Part shown: in pieces, positions 46,201-48,819 of the stretch
Position numbering within the stretch: the stretch's first letter is position 1
Layout of the letters: the number at the start of each line of letters is the position of its first letter
From: Oegoconia quadripuncta
Lineage: Eukaryota; Arthropoda; Insecta; Lepidoptera; Autostichidae
DNA length: 64,000 nucleotides
Direction: 5' to 3'
Assembly: GCA_949316235.1 (NCBI GenBank)
Contig: OX438748.1
Coordinates: forward strand, 25,546,575-25,610,574
Translations under genes and position numbers: made by a program
The notes under the pieces: generated by a model
Seen by the model: only the letters and a program-made list of their open reading frames with translations
Databases searched by the model: none
Told to the model about the DNA's origin: nothing

Positions 46201-48812
46201 CAGCAGCCTTACACTTCCCTGTTGGGGCACAGCCTCCTCTCACTGGGAGAGAGTATGGGCCATAATCAACCACGCCGGCTCAATGCGGTTTGGTGGATTG
46301 GTGTGAAACAAGTGTCCACCTGACAGTTAAGCCCGTATTAATAAACCAATCTCAATACAAGTCTTGAGGCTGTATCAACCGAGATGCGCCTTAAGCAGTC
46401 GACGCTAGCTCAAGCTCTATGCTAATTTATAAATCAATCTTGAGGTCTACTCAGCTGAGATCACTTCTCAAGTATTCGCCTCAGCGGCGAATGAATTATC
46501 TTGAGTTTCGTTTATTAATACGCGCACCTCTCAAGTGAGTACTGCTTGAGTATGCACGTGCTTTTCAGGTCTCAAGTTAGGTTTATTAATCAACACGTTT
46601 ACTTGAGACCGATCACAAAACTGTTCTCAATCTTGAGAATGGTTTATATTAATAAAAGGCCTTATTGTTTTGAAGCCGCACCTGTAGGCCACCGGACTGC
46701 CTTCAATTGAAATCCGAAGCATGGAAACAGTCGTATTAAAATGCCACTAGTGCTCACCCATCCAAGGACTGACCGCGCCAGACATTGCTTAACTTCGCTA
46801 ATTGAAAACGTATAAACAGCGAATCCGACTGCGTCACAAGTTTAACCCAACTAATATTTAAATGCGAAAATTTGTGTCTTTGTATGTTTGTTGCCTTTTC
46901 ACGCCTAAACGGCGGGACAGATTTGATTGAAATTTGGTTGGTAGACAGATTAGGACCTAGATTAACACATGGGCTCCTGTTTATCCCGGAAAAAATACTG
47001 GTTCCTGTAGGATAGGTATTATTAGTGGGAATGCTTTTGCATCATTGACGCATTTGGTAGTAGAATGAATTATATACGCAAGCGAAGTCGCGGATAACAG
47101 CTGTGACCTTCTCAGCCCACCTATGCCCAGCTGGGTCGAGTCACGAGGTGTATATGTACAGAAGGGGCGGGACAGCTCTGGCCAGGGTCAAAACAGAACA
47201 CGGATCACCACACCAACTTATTTATTGCATGAAACAGGTCGTACAGAGGATCGAAAGGGCCTTAAAACTAAAAAATTAACATTGTAAAAGAAATGATTAA
47301 AATAACGGTGCGACTGAGTTGAAATCTGGAAATCAATGTGCCAAAAAAAGGATCCGTCAGTTCGTTAGTCAGTCAGTCAGTTTAAAAACCCACCAATGAG
47401 TATCAGCTCAAAAAAACGACACCGTTACACAATTACACATCTAGTAGTAGTTTATAATAGAGCTGTCATTTTGCAACAGCAATATAGGGGTTGTATGTTT
47501 GTATTGTCTACACGAATATCGTTTCGCCTAATTGACTCTAGATACGTGTGTGTGACGGGCGGACGGATCCGAGGATTTGTTGTATTAGGGACTCCCATTG
47601 TAGAGATTGACTTGTTTTGATTATGCCGATGACGTTTATTTGTGTTTTAACGTGGGAAAACATTGTGATCATGTTAGAAATGTTTAAAGGTATGCTCCAA
47701 GACAGCAATAGATGGTTTTTGAACAGCAAAGTGGTCATATTTTTTACCCCCTATATCACAAATTGCTGTCTGTCTGTGTGTATATACATGAATGTAGGAT
47801 GTTTGTTTGTTACCTCTTCATGCCTAAACGGCTAGGCAGATTTGGTTGAAATTTGGTTGGTAGAGAGATTAAATATAATATATTTTTATCCCAAAAAAGT
47901 TCATGGGTCCTGTAGGATAGGTATTAAGTGGGACTGCTTTGGAGATATAGAGTGACGCATTTGGTAGAAGAAGCACTAAGCAAGTTTTTACCCTAATGAT
48001 GATGATAATGAAGAGGGGGGTGGTATGATGGTGATTGACGTATTTGGTTGATAGGCACTAAGTGAGTTTGTTCCTTGGTCCTTGGTATACCTAACTTAAT
48101 AGAATAACTAATTTACTATTGTAAAATATAATGATAATAATTGTTTGAATTTTGCTATTAGCGACATCACGTAATATTTATGAGAACAAATAAAATTATT
48201 GTTAATAATTGATTATTACTATTCAGGCCCTTTTGTAAGCTTGCGCCTTATCTCATAGGGTTTACGAATCGAAGGTCGCAGGTTCGATCCGCAGCAGGGT
48301 GCATGTTTAGTATAGGTCGTTTTAAATGTCTGCCTGGCTAGCTACCACCTAAGTCTGTTGTCAGACATAAGATAGCCAGCCCCCCAAATGAGATAGGGTT
48401 TCCGTGTCAGTACGCTTCCACTTTCCTCATCTTCACTTAACATAGATTGAGGTCAAGTGCTAACACGTTGTGCATAAAAAAAGTATATTTGTAATTAAAA
48501 CTTGAATTGTTAAAAGCAATATGAGTTTGTTGACCTTAATCCGATAATAATTTTATCTTGATACCTCCATACGTTTCTGAGAAAGGCGTTTATACACAGA
48601 CAGACAAAAATTAGCTACGGAACCCTAAAAAATATGCCAAAAAGATACGATATCTGTAAATGCGGACATGGACAAATTAGACTGCGGATCCCTAAAACGT
48701 TAACTTACCGTCTTTATTCATGCCCATCGCGAGGCACTTCTTCAGCCGGCACGCCTGGCATTGGTTCCTGTGCGCTTTGTCCACCACACACCGTCCGGTG
48801 CCGGCTTGGCAC
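7268..48812 (-). CDS. Hr51: NR2E3/Hr51-type nuclear receptor, eight visible exons, 5' end missing
   Basis: Joined from eight exons (48812-48709, 27343-27229, 17711-17554, 16385-16295, 15495-15387, 13869-13755, 10819-10700, 7506-7268). Seen: 349 residues plus stop, all introns GT-AG, all phases matching. Residues 1-26 are the second zinc finger (Cys1, Cys8, Cys18, Cys21), 27-72 the C-terminal extension and hinge, 73-156 a Pro/Ser/Asp-rich linker, about 157-349 the ligand-binding domain with the helix 3-5 signature ([11 protein letters not shown]...[12 protein letters not shown]) and a C-terminal AF-2 helix ([11 protein letters not shown]). From memory, human NR2E3 shares [25 protein letters not shown], a block like DSIDVTN, and TRGLKDP. 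Insect Hr51 (unfulfilled) is a neuronal transcription factor acting in the nucleus, with roles in mushroom-body axon regrowth and clock neurons in Drosophila. Tailless and dissatisfaction are the main alternatives but have a different zinc-finger spacing and flank. The first zinc finger and start codon are not in the window. Confidence 0.93.
7755..8052 (+). repeat. SINE-A, full length
   Basis: Head with cctccgtggctcaatgtaaa, B box gggttcgatcgcc, central body and A tail after cgttgtacat. Located in the last Hr51 intron, antisense to the gene. Confidence 0.85.
8053..8116 (+). repeat. Family-I terminus
   Basis: ccgtttcgccgccaatgaac then ctttcgcatttatgatatta. Directly abuts the SINE-A tail, as another copy abuts a SINE-C head at 2940. 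Confidence 0.6.
8299..8961. repeat. 331-bp tandem duplication, two copies
   Basis: 8301 cgtaattatattaggtaggt recurs at 8632, and the end ggaattcggtcg-type border recurs at 8951. The copies differ at a few bases and a short indel. Each contains acatacatgcacacacagca. Intronic. Confidence 0.9.
8962..9963. other. Intron sequence with small inverted repeats
   Basis: tagctatctatgtcgagact at 9137-9156 is the inverse of a segment inside the 331-bp duplication (agtctcgacatagatagc). aatatcggtttcc at 9013 faces aaaaaccgatatg near 9068. No coding evidence; ORFs over 9144-9597 have no recognisable domain. Confidence 0.45.
9964..10667. mobile_element. MITE-E copy 2, expanded by microsatellite
   Basis: Left tagggcatattaggtaagtg at about 9992 and right caccttac-type inverse near 10600-10640 with catgccctatttttatcctt. 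The termini gatgatttttttttccgtaa and acaaaaaaactcatccagta mirror each other. The interior holds the CA array. Confidence 0.75.
10136..10360. repeat. CA/CACG microsatellite
   Basis: Long (ca)n runs with cacg and cactcact variants. The 94-residue valine/cysteine ORF on the minus strand is only its translation. Confidence 0.95.
10700..10819 (-). CDS. Hr51: Hr51 exon: ligand-binding domain helices 7-8
   Basis: 120 nt, entered in phase 1 (g|ag = Glu) and left in phase 1. It encodes [20 protein letters not shown] then [34 protein letters not shown] is a receptor hallmark. Acceptor ctctag|agaac, donor tctg|gtaagc. The acceptor lies only about seven bases from the low-complexity tail of a LINE-like insertion. 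Confidence 0.95.
10826..10990 (-). mobile_element. LINE-like 3' tail beside an exon acceptor
   Basis: On the minus strand the sequence runs into gttcaataaaatattgttat and further (tattgt) units, a typical LINE tail, ending about seven bases before the acceptor AG of the helix 7-8 exon. Confidence 0.5.
11192..11603 (+). mobile_element. Retroposon D, copy 2, with perfect 12-bp target duplication
   Basis: 412 bp from ggctttttggcgggaactcg to (GAA)n. aattaggttata occurs at 11180-11191 and again at 11604-11615, directly flanking it. This is the mark of target-primed insertion of an RNA copy. Confidence 0.93.
11755..11885 (-). mobile_element. LINE 3' UTR tail (J-type)
   Basis: Reverse complement contains ctggaagaaatcgctatcag, cgataagacagcc and gtgcaataaagaatttaata. 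The phrase 'agatcgctttt-agtgataag' recurs at 17230 and 53310. Confidence 0.65.
12160..12345 (-). mobile_element. LINE 3' fragment
   Basis: Reverse of the 53540-53700 segment: aattaggaaattatttgtgc and acccacttaattgc are shared, as is the aaggaaggtacattt tail side. Confidence 0.65.
12440..12815 (+). mobile_element. LINE 3' region with ATTATG tail
   Basis: cacgccataaaggcaaatca, then taggcaaataaatgaattat and (gattat)n. Non-coding debris; no reverse transcriptase residue is readable. Confidence 0.5.
12983..13225 (-). repeat. SINE-B, full length
   Basis: Reverse strand: gacgaccgattggtgtagtg (A box), aaccaatggttgcgggttcc (B box region, slightly mutated), then the body with actagatgattggtgtaagt and a (taaa)n tail. 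Confidence 0.85.
13755..13869 (-). CDS. Hr51: Hr51 exon: ligand-binding domain helices 4-5 and beta turn
   Basis: 115 nt, phase 0 in and phase 1 out. It encodes [20 protein letters not shown] then [18 protein letters not shown]. The first 20 residues complete the receptor signature and are nearly invariant in NR2E3-type receptors. Two cysteines (WC and TAC) are candidates for a metal or heme ligand. Acceptor ccccag|gtc, donor caag|gtatga. Confidence 0.95.
13932..14273 (-). repeat. SINE-A, full length
   Basis: T run at 13932 reversed tail; reversed head gagccacggagccgg. Sits in an Hr51 intron in the same orientation as the gene. Confidence 0.9.
14438..14753 (+). mobile_element. MITE-G copy 1
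   Basis: Inverted termini gcccgtattaataaacga and tggtttattaatacgggt, interior rich in ctcaag/cttgag. About 316 bp and non-coding. PIF/Harbinger-like by analogy with copies showing TTA duplications. Confidence 0.85.
14821..15143. mobile_element. MITE-F relative with longer interior
   Basis: Termini tggtgtcaattctgatgtac and gttgtacatccgaatcgaga are inverted. Inner arms acgtccttttctaacact and agtggttagaaaaggatac also pair, as do aagtcctgtcaaattaagt and acttaatttgacaggactt. Confidence 0.85.
15387..15495 (-). CDS. Hr51: Hr51 exon: start of ligand-binding domain, helix 3
   Basis: 109 nt, entered in phase 2 (ag|g = Arg) and left on a codon border. It encodes [20 protein letters not shown] then [16 protein letters not shown], the first half of the nuclear-receptor ligand-binding signature. 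Acceptor tttcag|gcc, donor caa|gtgagt. It has no ATG-started ORF of useful length and was found by translating past the splice site. Confidence 0.95.
15637..15958 (-). repeat. SINE-A, full length, diverged
   Basis: Reversed tail ttttttatgtacaacgggtt, body with acacatttgggggactggct, reversed head gagctacggtggcgg. Confidence 0.88.
16010..16290. other. Intron sequence, nothing recognised
   Basis: Short intron segment between two Hr51 exons. No coding or repeat signal. Confidence 0.4.
16295..16385 (-). CDS. Hr51: Hr51 exon: conserved acidic linker motif
   Basis: 91 nt, entered in phase 1 (g|at = Asp) and left in phase 2. It encodes [20 protein letters not shown] then GYPQNCTPY. The block resembles the acidic ENIDVT segment that precedes the ligand-binding domain in vertebrate NR2E3 (from memory). 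Acceptor atacag|at, donor tacag|gtaagt. The plus-strand ORF over it is a shadow. Confidence 0.9.
16390..16860. other. Intron sequence with a diffuse inverted repeat
   Basis: gcgtccccattac (16519) faces gtcagtggggacgac (16628) and gcgtccccactgg (16608). Possibly a decayed foldback element. No ORF of interest. Confidence 0.4.
16861..17100 (-). repeat. SINE-C, full length
   Basis: Reverse: ggtgtagtggttacaaaccc, aaaggtcgcgggttcgaatc (B box), and the 3' body gaactagatggcgctatgtg. Confidence 0.88.
17205..17353 (+). mobile_element. LINE 3' UTR tail (J-type)
   Basis: gcatggaagagatcactgtt agtgataaggcctcc, then gtgcaataaagagtatttga and (ttga)n. Same terminus as 53290-53432. Confidence 0.7.
17554..17711 (-). 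CDS. Hr51: Hr51 exon: Pro/Ser-rich linker
   Basis: 158 nt, entered in phase 2 (gg|t = Gly) and left in phase 1. It encodes a low-complexity linker with [20 protein letters not shown] followed by an acidic run, [11 protein letters not shown]. Disordered linkers between DNA- and ligand-binding domains diverge fast, so the call rests on the matching phases at both ends and on the acidic run leading into the conserved block of the next exon. Acceptor tttcag|t, donor gatg|gtgagt. Confidence 0.85.
17753..17985 (+). repeat. SINE-A head joined to a J-type LINE tail
   Basis: tRNA-like head to 17828 (B box GGTTCGATCCC), then a switch to sequence ending ttgcgcaataaagagtattt (gtatt)n. The normal SINE-A body is absent. 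Confidence 0.75.
17990..18385. other. AT-rich intron, nothing recognised
   Basis: No coding signal. Confidence 0.4.
18441..18563 (+). repeat. SINE-A middle fragment
   Basis: acatgtttagtacctaagta through gtttggttggtggtagggca to ccgccaagcagcaaagttga. Preceded by a block (18386-18440) also found at 3308-3368. Confidence 0.75.
18953..19229 (-). mobile_element. MITE-G copy 2
   Basis: Reverse orientation. Right end gattgatttattaatacggg; interior caagtaaacgtgttgattaa and tgcatactcaagcagtactc. The left terminus is degraded. Confidence 0.82.
19343..19735. repeat. Two family-I ends in inverted arrangement
   Basis: ctagctttcaggccgcggct at 19394 and gaagccgcgggcagaaaact at 19710 face each other. The inner part includes ctttcgcatttataatatta. 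A common lepidopteran non-autonomous element whose two ends are present here. Confidence 0.6.
19736..20094. other. Unassigned intron sequence
   Basis: ORFs of about 65-71 residues on both strands have no recognisable domain and overlap each other. Confidence 0.35.
20095..20605 (+). pseudogene. LINE reverse-transcriptase C-terminal remnant
   Basis: Open to a TAA at 20602. It reads [20 protein letters not shown] then [18 protein letters not shown], the classic segment after the polymerase core of jockey/CR1-type elements (LEYAxxxWxPxY...ExVQRKFLR). Further motifs are [13 protein letters not shown] and [11 protein letters not shown]. The endonuclease and polymerase core are missing, so it is 5' truncated. 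Followed by non-coding 3' UTR and an A-rich (aaaat)n tail at 20755-20786. It lies in an Hr51 intron, antisense to the gene. Confidence 0.88.
20606..20790 (+). mobile_element. 3' UTR and tail of the LINE remnant
   Basis: Ends gttgtcctgaataaaataaa with repeated (ataaa). Directly follows the coding remnant. Confidence 0.7.
20995..21050. repeat. Short ACTGAAT tandem array
   Basis: actgaatactgaatactgaa follows ttaaataaacgt, probably the tail of a retroelement (the minus-strand frame reads as Tyr/Ser/Val/Phe repeats). Confidence 0.6.
21165..21432 (+). pseudogene. Jockey-like LINE 3' end with frameshifted RT tail
   Basis: Broken coding reads [20 protein letters not shown] then [15 protein letters not shown] and FLKGRQR, the usual last residues of the RT ORF, followed by ccatgggcggcggtgattgc and poly(A). 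Frame changes separate the pieces. Confidence 0.82.
21583..21853 (-). repeat. SINE-C, full length
   Basis: Reverse strand: gtagtggttagaaactctgc, accaaaaggtcgcgggttcg, body with gatggcgctgtgtgtttgtg and (taat)n tail. Confidence 0.88.
21910..22311 (+). mobile_element. MITE-H copy 1
   Basis: Inverted termini ggtctttacctatgaaattg and cagtttcataggtaaggaac. The same ~400-bp sequence lies in the other orientation at 33875-34276. No ORF. Confidence 0.85.
22312..22815. other. AT-rich intron, nothing recognised
   Basis: Only a short (aatcat)n stretch at 22716-22733. Confidence 0.4.
22821..22903. repeat. TAAGG pentanucleotide array
   Basis: About 13 units of ggtaa in two blocks, with small interruptions. 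It is not the insect telomere unit TTAGG. Confidence 0.9.
22904..23463. other. AT-rich intron, nothing recognised
   Basis: The stretch 23341-23420 (agcatgtatagaaacgattc, ggttaca-type text) recurs at 23744-23830, flanking the SINE-A copy on both sides. Confidence 0.5.
23464..23743 (+). repeat. SINE-A with internal deletion, flanked by a duplicated segment
   Basis: Head cctccgtggctcaaagtaaa, B box GGTTCGATCCC, deletion of the gctagctaccaccatc segment, end at cttcacttaacat without the A tail. Both sides carry gaagcatgtatagaaacgat-like sequence of about 80 bp. Confidence 0.82.
24402..24566 (+). repeat. SINE-A 3' half
   Basis: aatgttaatagcattgttgt to the A run after ccgttgtgcat. Confidence 0.85.
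24570..24707 (-). repeat. SINE-B, internally deleted
   Basis: ccaatcatctagtcccaaac at one end and aacccgcaactgttggtttc, ccactacaccaacaggcg at the other. It directly abuts the SINE-A tail. Confidence 0.8.
24935..25097. mobile_element. MITE-F, complete, 163 bp
   Basis: Inverted arms tggtgtcgattcggatgtac and gttggtgtacatccgaatcg, second inner pair around aaaccagtttt/aaaactggtttt. Contains ctctttctccctggaacagt. Confidence 0.9.
25391..25424. other. Perfect palindrome, 16-bp arms
   Basis: atagcgttaggttata, a two-base centre (cc), tataacctaacgctat. Preceded at 25381 by the 8-bp palindrome ctacgtag. No gene beside it. Confidence 0.95.
25823..26716. repeat. 41-bp minisatellite, about 19-20 units
   Basis: Unit like agattgacgtaactagtgat followed by tgacggttgacatgtcacatc. 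Units differ by point changes (for example gacggttgac versus gacgactgac). Interrupted at about 26040-26137 by a foreign piece. Confidence 0.93.
26040..26137 (+). mobile_element. Retroelement tail inside the minisatellite
   Basis: gtgtcgctaaatgggtcaaa then taaacgattcttatttttat. The same tail is at 34878-34920 (gtgtcgctaaatggatcaaa). It splits the 41-bp array. Confidence 0.7.
26720..27228. other. Intron sequence, nothing recognised
   Basis: No coding or repeat assignment before the hinge exon. Confidence 0.4.
27229..27343 (-). CDS. Hr51: Hr51 exon: DNA-binding extension and hinge
   Basis: 115 nt. The Ala codon is split across the intron (g|cg). It encodes [20 protein letters not shown] and then [18 protein letters not shown]. 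The VQNERQPR stretch is the DNA-binding C-terminal extension typical of NR2E3. Acceptor ttatag|cgg, donor ttttgg|gtaagg. It is isolated between a 21.4-kb upstream intron and a 9.5-kb downstream intron. Confidence 0.92.
27560..27940. repeat. Diverged direct repeat pair with GC-rich core
   Basis: gtcgccttcgcccggggctt (27572) and gtcgcgttcgcccggggttt (27843) begin blocks of about 95 bp that also share gcggcgtat and catcgcgt. GC content is well above the surroundings. Confidence 0.75.
27941..28359. other. Intron sequence, possibly single copy
   Basis: No repeat family seen. Mixed composition around 28240-28350. Confidence 0.4.
28360..28497 (+). repeat. SINE-C 3' body
   Basis: ataagtatttatttacaaaa, atcaaccatctggtatccac, ggaactagatggcgctgtgt. 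No head. Confidence 0.85.
28498..28735 (-). repeat. SINE-B, full length
   Basis: Follows SINE-C tail to tail. Reverse strand has gaccgattggtatagtggat and gatgcgggttcgaatcccgc. Confidence 0.88.
28855..29115. repeat. Family-L element
   Basis: Shares with 32440-32670 the order tttatcccaaa, atatcccaaa, cgtttgggtgtt, tacagaaatgcacac, gtgagcccat, gccgt, acgggaagaaa. A retroposon common in Lepidoptera; class not settled. Confidence 0.65.
29445..29772 (-). repeat. SINE-A, full length
   Basis: Reversed tail ttttatgcacaacgggttgg, body, reversed B box gggatcgaaccc and head ccacggaggcgg. Confidence 0.9.
30036..30150 (+). repeat. Family-L fragment
   Basis: aacccgtctcttccagtggg then tgtcgtaaaaggcgactaag, also seen at 35262-35330. 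Confidence 0.65.
30165..30361 (-). repeat. SINE-A, degraded
   Basis: agataagatggtaagccagg, cggacatttaaaaatgccca and gagccacgaaggcagt remain; the B box region is mutated. Confidence 0.7.
30362..30788. other. Intron sequence, nothing recognised
   Basis: A 71-residue open frame at 30501-30716 has no recognisable feature. The attagtgaataaactattgt segment looks like a retroelement tail. Confidence 0.4.
30790..31026 (+). repeat. SINE-B, full length
   Basis: gacgaccgattggtgtagtg (A box), acggttgcgggttcgaatac (B box), body, then (att)n tail. Confidence 0.9.
31187..31398 (-). mobile_element. Retroposon D relative with a different 3' body
   Basis: Reverse strand begins gggctttttggcgggaactc and carries the [17 protein letters not shown] frame, but after about 140 bp leaves the sequence of copies 1-3 and stays open ([20 protein letters not shown]). 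Looks like an mRNA-derived head with another 3' end. Confidence 0.7.
31400..32160. other. Intron sequence, possibly partly single copy
   Basis: 31780-31830 is less AT-rich and contains cacttccggtgtcgtcgg. No coding assignment and no repeat seen. Confidence 0.4.
32161..32418 (-). repeat. SINE-C, full length
   Basis: Reversed body accacagcgccatctatttc, reversed B box ggattcgaacccgcaacc and head near 32400. Confidence 0.88.
32430..32675. repeat. Family-L element
   Basis: aggacctttatcccaaatgg, atgcacacctgacagggggt and acacacgggaagaaaaggat match the copy at 28855-29115. Confidence 0.68.
32732..33078. repeat. 25-bp minisatellite, about 14 units
   Basis: Unit tctatgcgtttcctcgtatg plus tcttc. Because 25 is not a multiple of three and the unit lacks plus-strand stops, all three plus frames stay open, giving three overlapping repetitive ORFs of 91-130 residues. 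These are not taken as genes. Confidence 0.95.
33429..33750 (+). repeat. 5S-rRNA-derived SINE, full length
   Basis: 33470-33518 reads cgaagttaagcaatgtctgg then cgatcagtccttggatgggt, matching the conserved second half of 5S rRNA including its internal promoter region. The 5' part cactcgtggcctagccgc is diverged. The body ends gtgtaaggctgctgatgaag. This is SINE3 architecture. Confidence 0.85.
33875..34276 (-). mobile_element. MITE-H copy 2
   Basis: Inverse of 21910-22311: ggtccttacctatgaaattg at one end and ttcataggtaaagatcc at the other, with aagagctctgttc and cagcgaatctaagaaatg inside. Confidence 0.85.
34277..35130. other. Intron sequence with one retroelement tail
   Basis: 34878-34920 gtgtcgctaaatggatcaaa, then (attctt)n. 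On the minus strand, 34698-34892 gives a frame containing [20 protein letters not shown], not recognised. Confidence 0.4.
35146..35218 (-). repeat. tRNA-like SINE head
   Basis: Reverse strand: A box tggctaagccg, B box ggttcgatccg, 30-odd bases apart. The ends do not pair as an acceptor stem, so a functional tRNA is unlikely. Confidence 0.55.
35262..35450 (+). repeat. Family-L fragment
   Basis: acccgtctcttcccgtgggg and gtcgtaaaaggcgactaact. Confidence 0.6.
35455..35775 (+). mobile_element. MITE-G copy 3 with TTA target duplication
   Basis: ggcccgtattaataagccaa at the left, tggtttattaatacgggcc at the right, tta directly outside both ends (35452-35454, 35776-35778). A 3-bp TTA duplication and GG/CC termini fit PIF/Harbinger. 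Confidence 0.9.
35776..36150. other. AT-rich intron, nothing recognised
   Basis: 36055-36095 holds a local direct and inverted repeat of ataagccttata. Confidence 0.4.
36153..36490 (+). repeat. SINE-A, full length reference copy
   Basis: Best preserved: accgcctccgtggctcaatg (A box TGGCTCAATGT), tcgcgggttcgatccccagc (B box), gtttggttggtggtagggca, ggtgtgattgaggtcaagta, A tail. Used here to define the family. Confidence 0.93.
36540..36655 (-). repeat. LINE-like fragment, inverse of 53880-53985
   Basis: cccatttgtcctgctgcagc here matches gctgcagcagtacaaatggg there; tagctgaaaatcagtg also matches its inverse. Confidence 0.6.
36660..37850. other. Intron block with little repeat content
   Basis: 36890-37430 shows no resemblance to the repeat families of this window and has more even base composition. 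A retroelement tail gtgtcaaataaacgctttct (tctat)n ends at 37887. Confidence 0.45.
37924..38068. mobile_element. MITE-F, complete, 145 bp
   Basis: tggtgtcgattcggatgtac at the left, ccgaatcgacacca at the right (inner part of right arm shortened). Same interior as at 24935. Confidence 0.9.
38196..38290 (-). repeat. SINE-C 3' body fragment
   Basis: atgccatctagttgcacttt, aggcttgtgttgtggatacc, agatggttgat. Head missing. Confidence 0.8.
38317..39217. mobile_element. 901-bp long-inverted-repeat (foldback) element
   Basis: Arms 38317-38585 and 38948-39217 (about 270 bp each) are nearly identical inverted copies; both give the same 40-residue frame ([20 protein letters not shown]...). Ends are tacagggcgtcccaaagtta, flanked by ta on both sides. 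The 362-bp centre has no transposase. Each arm carries a tRNA-like B box (cggttcgattcccagccg). Confidence 0.92.
39290..39485 (-). mobile_element. LINE 3' UTR (K-type)
   Basis: aagctactgcttgttcaaaa, gagaagaacaagcaagaaat and ttattaattgtgaaatta are shared with 50325-50490. Confidence 0.7.
39486..41247. other. Long intron block, mostly unassigned
   Basis: No repeat family seen from about 40300 to 41000. 40440-40700 is less AT-rich (ttatcctggcgcaccgtcta, cgcgtcgacatctcaaagtg). No splice-flanked coding frame was found. Confidence 0.45.
41248..41378 (-). repeat. SINE-B, degraded
   Basis: Reverse: ggcattggattagtgggtag, then caacggctgcaagttcgaat. Strongly mutated relative to 30790. Confidence 0.55.
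41379..42030. other. Intron sequence, nothing recognised
   Basis: 41590-41660 is GC-richer (gcggtgccgggcgctggtct). No gene evidence. Confidence 0.4.
42031..42392. mobile_element. MITE-E copy 3
   Basis: tagggcatattaggtaaatg then aaatagaaggtattggcatt on the left; ccatgccaataccttctttt and cacttacctaatac on the right. Non-coding. Confidence 0.85.
42393..43049. other. AT-rich intron, nothing recognised
   Basis: No coding signal; short A and T runs only. Confidence 0.4.
43050..43321 (-). repeat. SINE-A, diverged
   Basis: Reversed tail tttttatgcataacgggtta, reversed B box gggatcgaaccc; head truncated by the adjoining SINE-B. Confidence 0.85.
43322..43520 (-). repeat. SINE-B, diverged
   Basis: Reverse: gacgaccgattggtgaagta, ccaacggttgcgggttcgaa. 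It abuts SINE-A. Confidence 0.82.
43541..43972 (-). pseudogene. LINE reverse-transcriptase C-terminal remnant
   Basis: 118-residue frame on the minus strand with [40 protein letters not shown] and [20 protein letters not shown], the last part of jockey-type ORF2, ending at 43613, then a 3' UTR and a T run (43543-43559, reversed poly(A)). The polymerase domain is missing. Confidence 0.88.
43973..44231. other. Unassigned intron sequence
   Basis: No repeat or coding signal beyond chance frames. Confidence 0.35.
44232..44511 (+). repeat. SINE-A, 5' truncated
   Basis: tttgggtttacgcaccggag, B box GGTTCGATCCT, body and tail. Confidence 0.85.
44770..45022 (-). repeat. SINE-C, full length
   Basis: Reversed body gccatctagttccaatttaa, reversed B box ggattcgaacccgc, head at tctaaccactacaccaaaca. 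Confidence 0.9.
45561..45664 (+). repeat. SINE-C head
   Basis: gacccgttttgtgtggtgat, then catcggttcgaatcccgcta. Body lost where the LINE remnant starts. Confidence 0.75.
45665..46146 (-). pseudogene. LINE ORF2 C-terminal remnant (RTE/CR1-like)
   Basis: Minus strand reads [60 protein letters not shown], then a stop; after it, on the same strand, [20 protein letters not shown] and [12 protein letters not shown]. The YGCETWTL...W(K)RM...SWT...TNEEVL pattern is typical of LINE ORF2 ends annotated in insects as endonuclease-reverse transcriptase. Stop codons show it is dead. Confidence 0.88.
46196..46840 (-). repeat. 5S-rRNA-derived SINE split by MITE-G
   Basis: Head on the minus strand (46840-46672) has gcgaagttaagcaatgtctg and ccttggatgggtgagcac; tail (46315-46196) has gaggctgtgccccaacaggg and gtgtaaggctgctgatgatg. 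The MITE-G at 46330-46661 interrupts it. Confidence 0.88.
46330..46661 (+). mobile_element. MITE-G copy 4 inside a 5S-SINE, TTA target duplication
   Basis: gcccgtattaataaaccaat at the left; the right end reads gagaatggtttatattaata. tta lies just outside both ends (46327-46329 and 46662-46664). Removing it restores a SINE sequence colinear with 33429-33750. Confidence 0.92.
46850..47103 (+). repeat. Family-I element
   Basis: aatatttaaatgcgaaaatt, cacgcctaaacggcgggaca, gatttgattgaaatttggtt, tttatcccgg, cgcaagcgaagtcgcgga. Full order of this widespread lepidopteran element. Confidence 0.7.
47104..47760. other. Unassigned intron sequence
   Basis: 47340-47600 contains agtcagtcagtt and gacgggcggacggatc, phrases found in lepidopteran transposon ends. 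ORFs of 66-74 residues are not recognised. Confidence 0.35.
47765..48065 (+). repeat. Family-I element, second copy
   Basis: tgcctaaacggctaggcaga, tttggttgaaatttggttgg, ggtcctgtaggataggtatt, shared with 46850-47103 about 920 bp upstream. Confidence 0.7.
48255..48483 (+). repeat. SINE-A, degraded
   Basis: gggtttacgaatcgaaggtc, cgcaggttcgatccgcagca, then a shortened body and A run. It lies 226 bp downstream of the zinc-finger exon in plus coordinates. Confidence 0.75.
48709..48812 (-). CDS. Hr51: Hr51 exon: second zinc finger of the DNA-binding domain
   Basis: First visible exon, 104 nt, entered in the last codon position (G completing a codon from the missing upstream exon) and left after one base. 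It encodes [20 protein letters not shown] and then [14 protein letters not shown]. Four zinc-ligand cysteines are spaced C-x6-C-x9-C-x2-C; six residues in the first loop is the NR2E3 arrangement, against seven in TLX and five in most receptors (from memory). Acceptor ...ttaccag and donor g|gtaagt are canonical. The open frame lacks an ATG, so simple ORF calling misses it. Confidence 0.95.
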
Positions 48813-48819
48813 CTGGTAA

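Noticed and set aside
47396..47620. 74-residue ORF
   Set aside because: Contains transposon-end phrases (gacgggcggacgg) and no recognisable domain.
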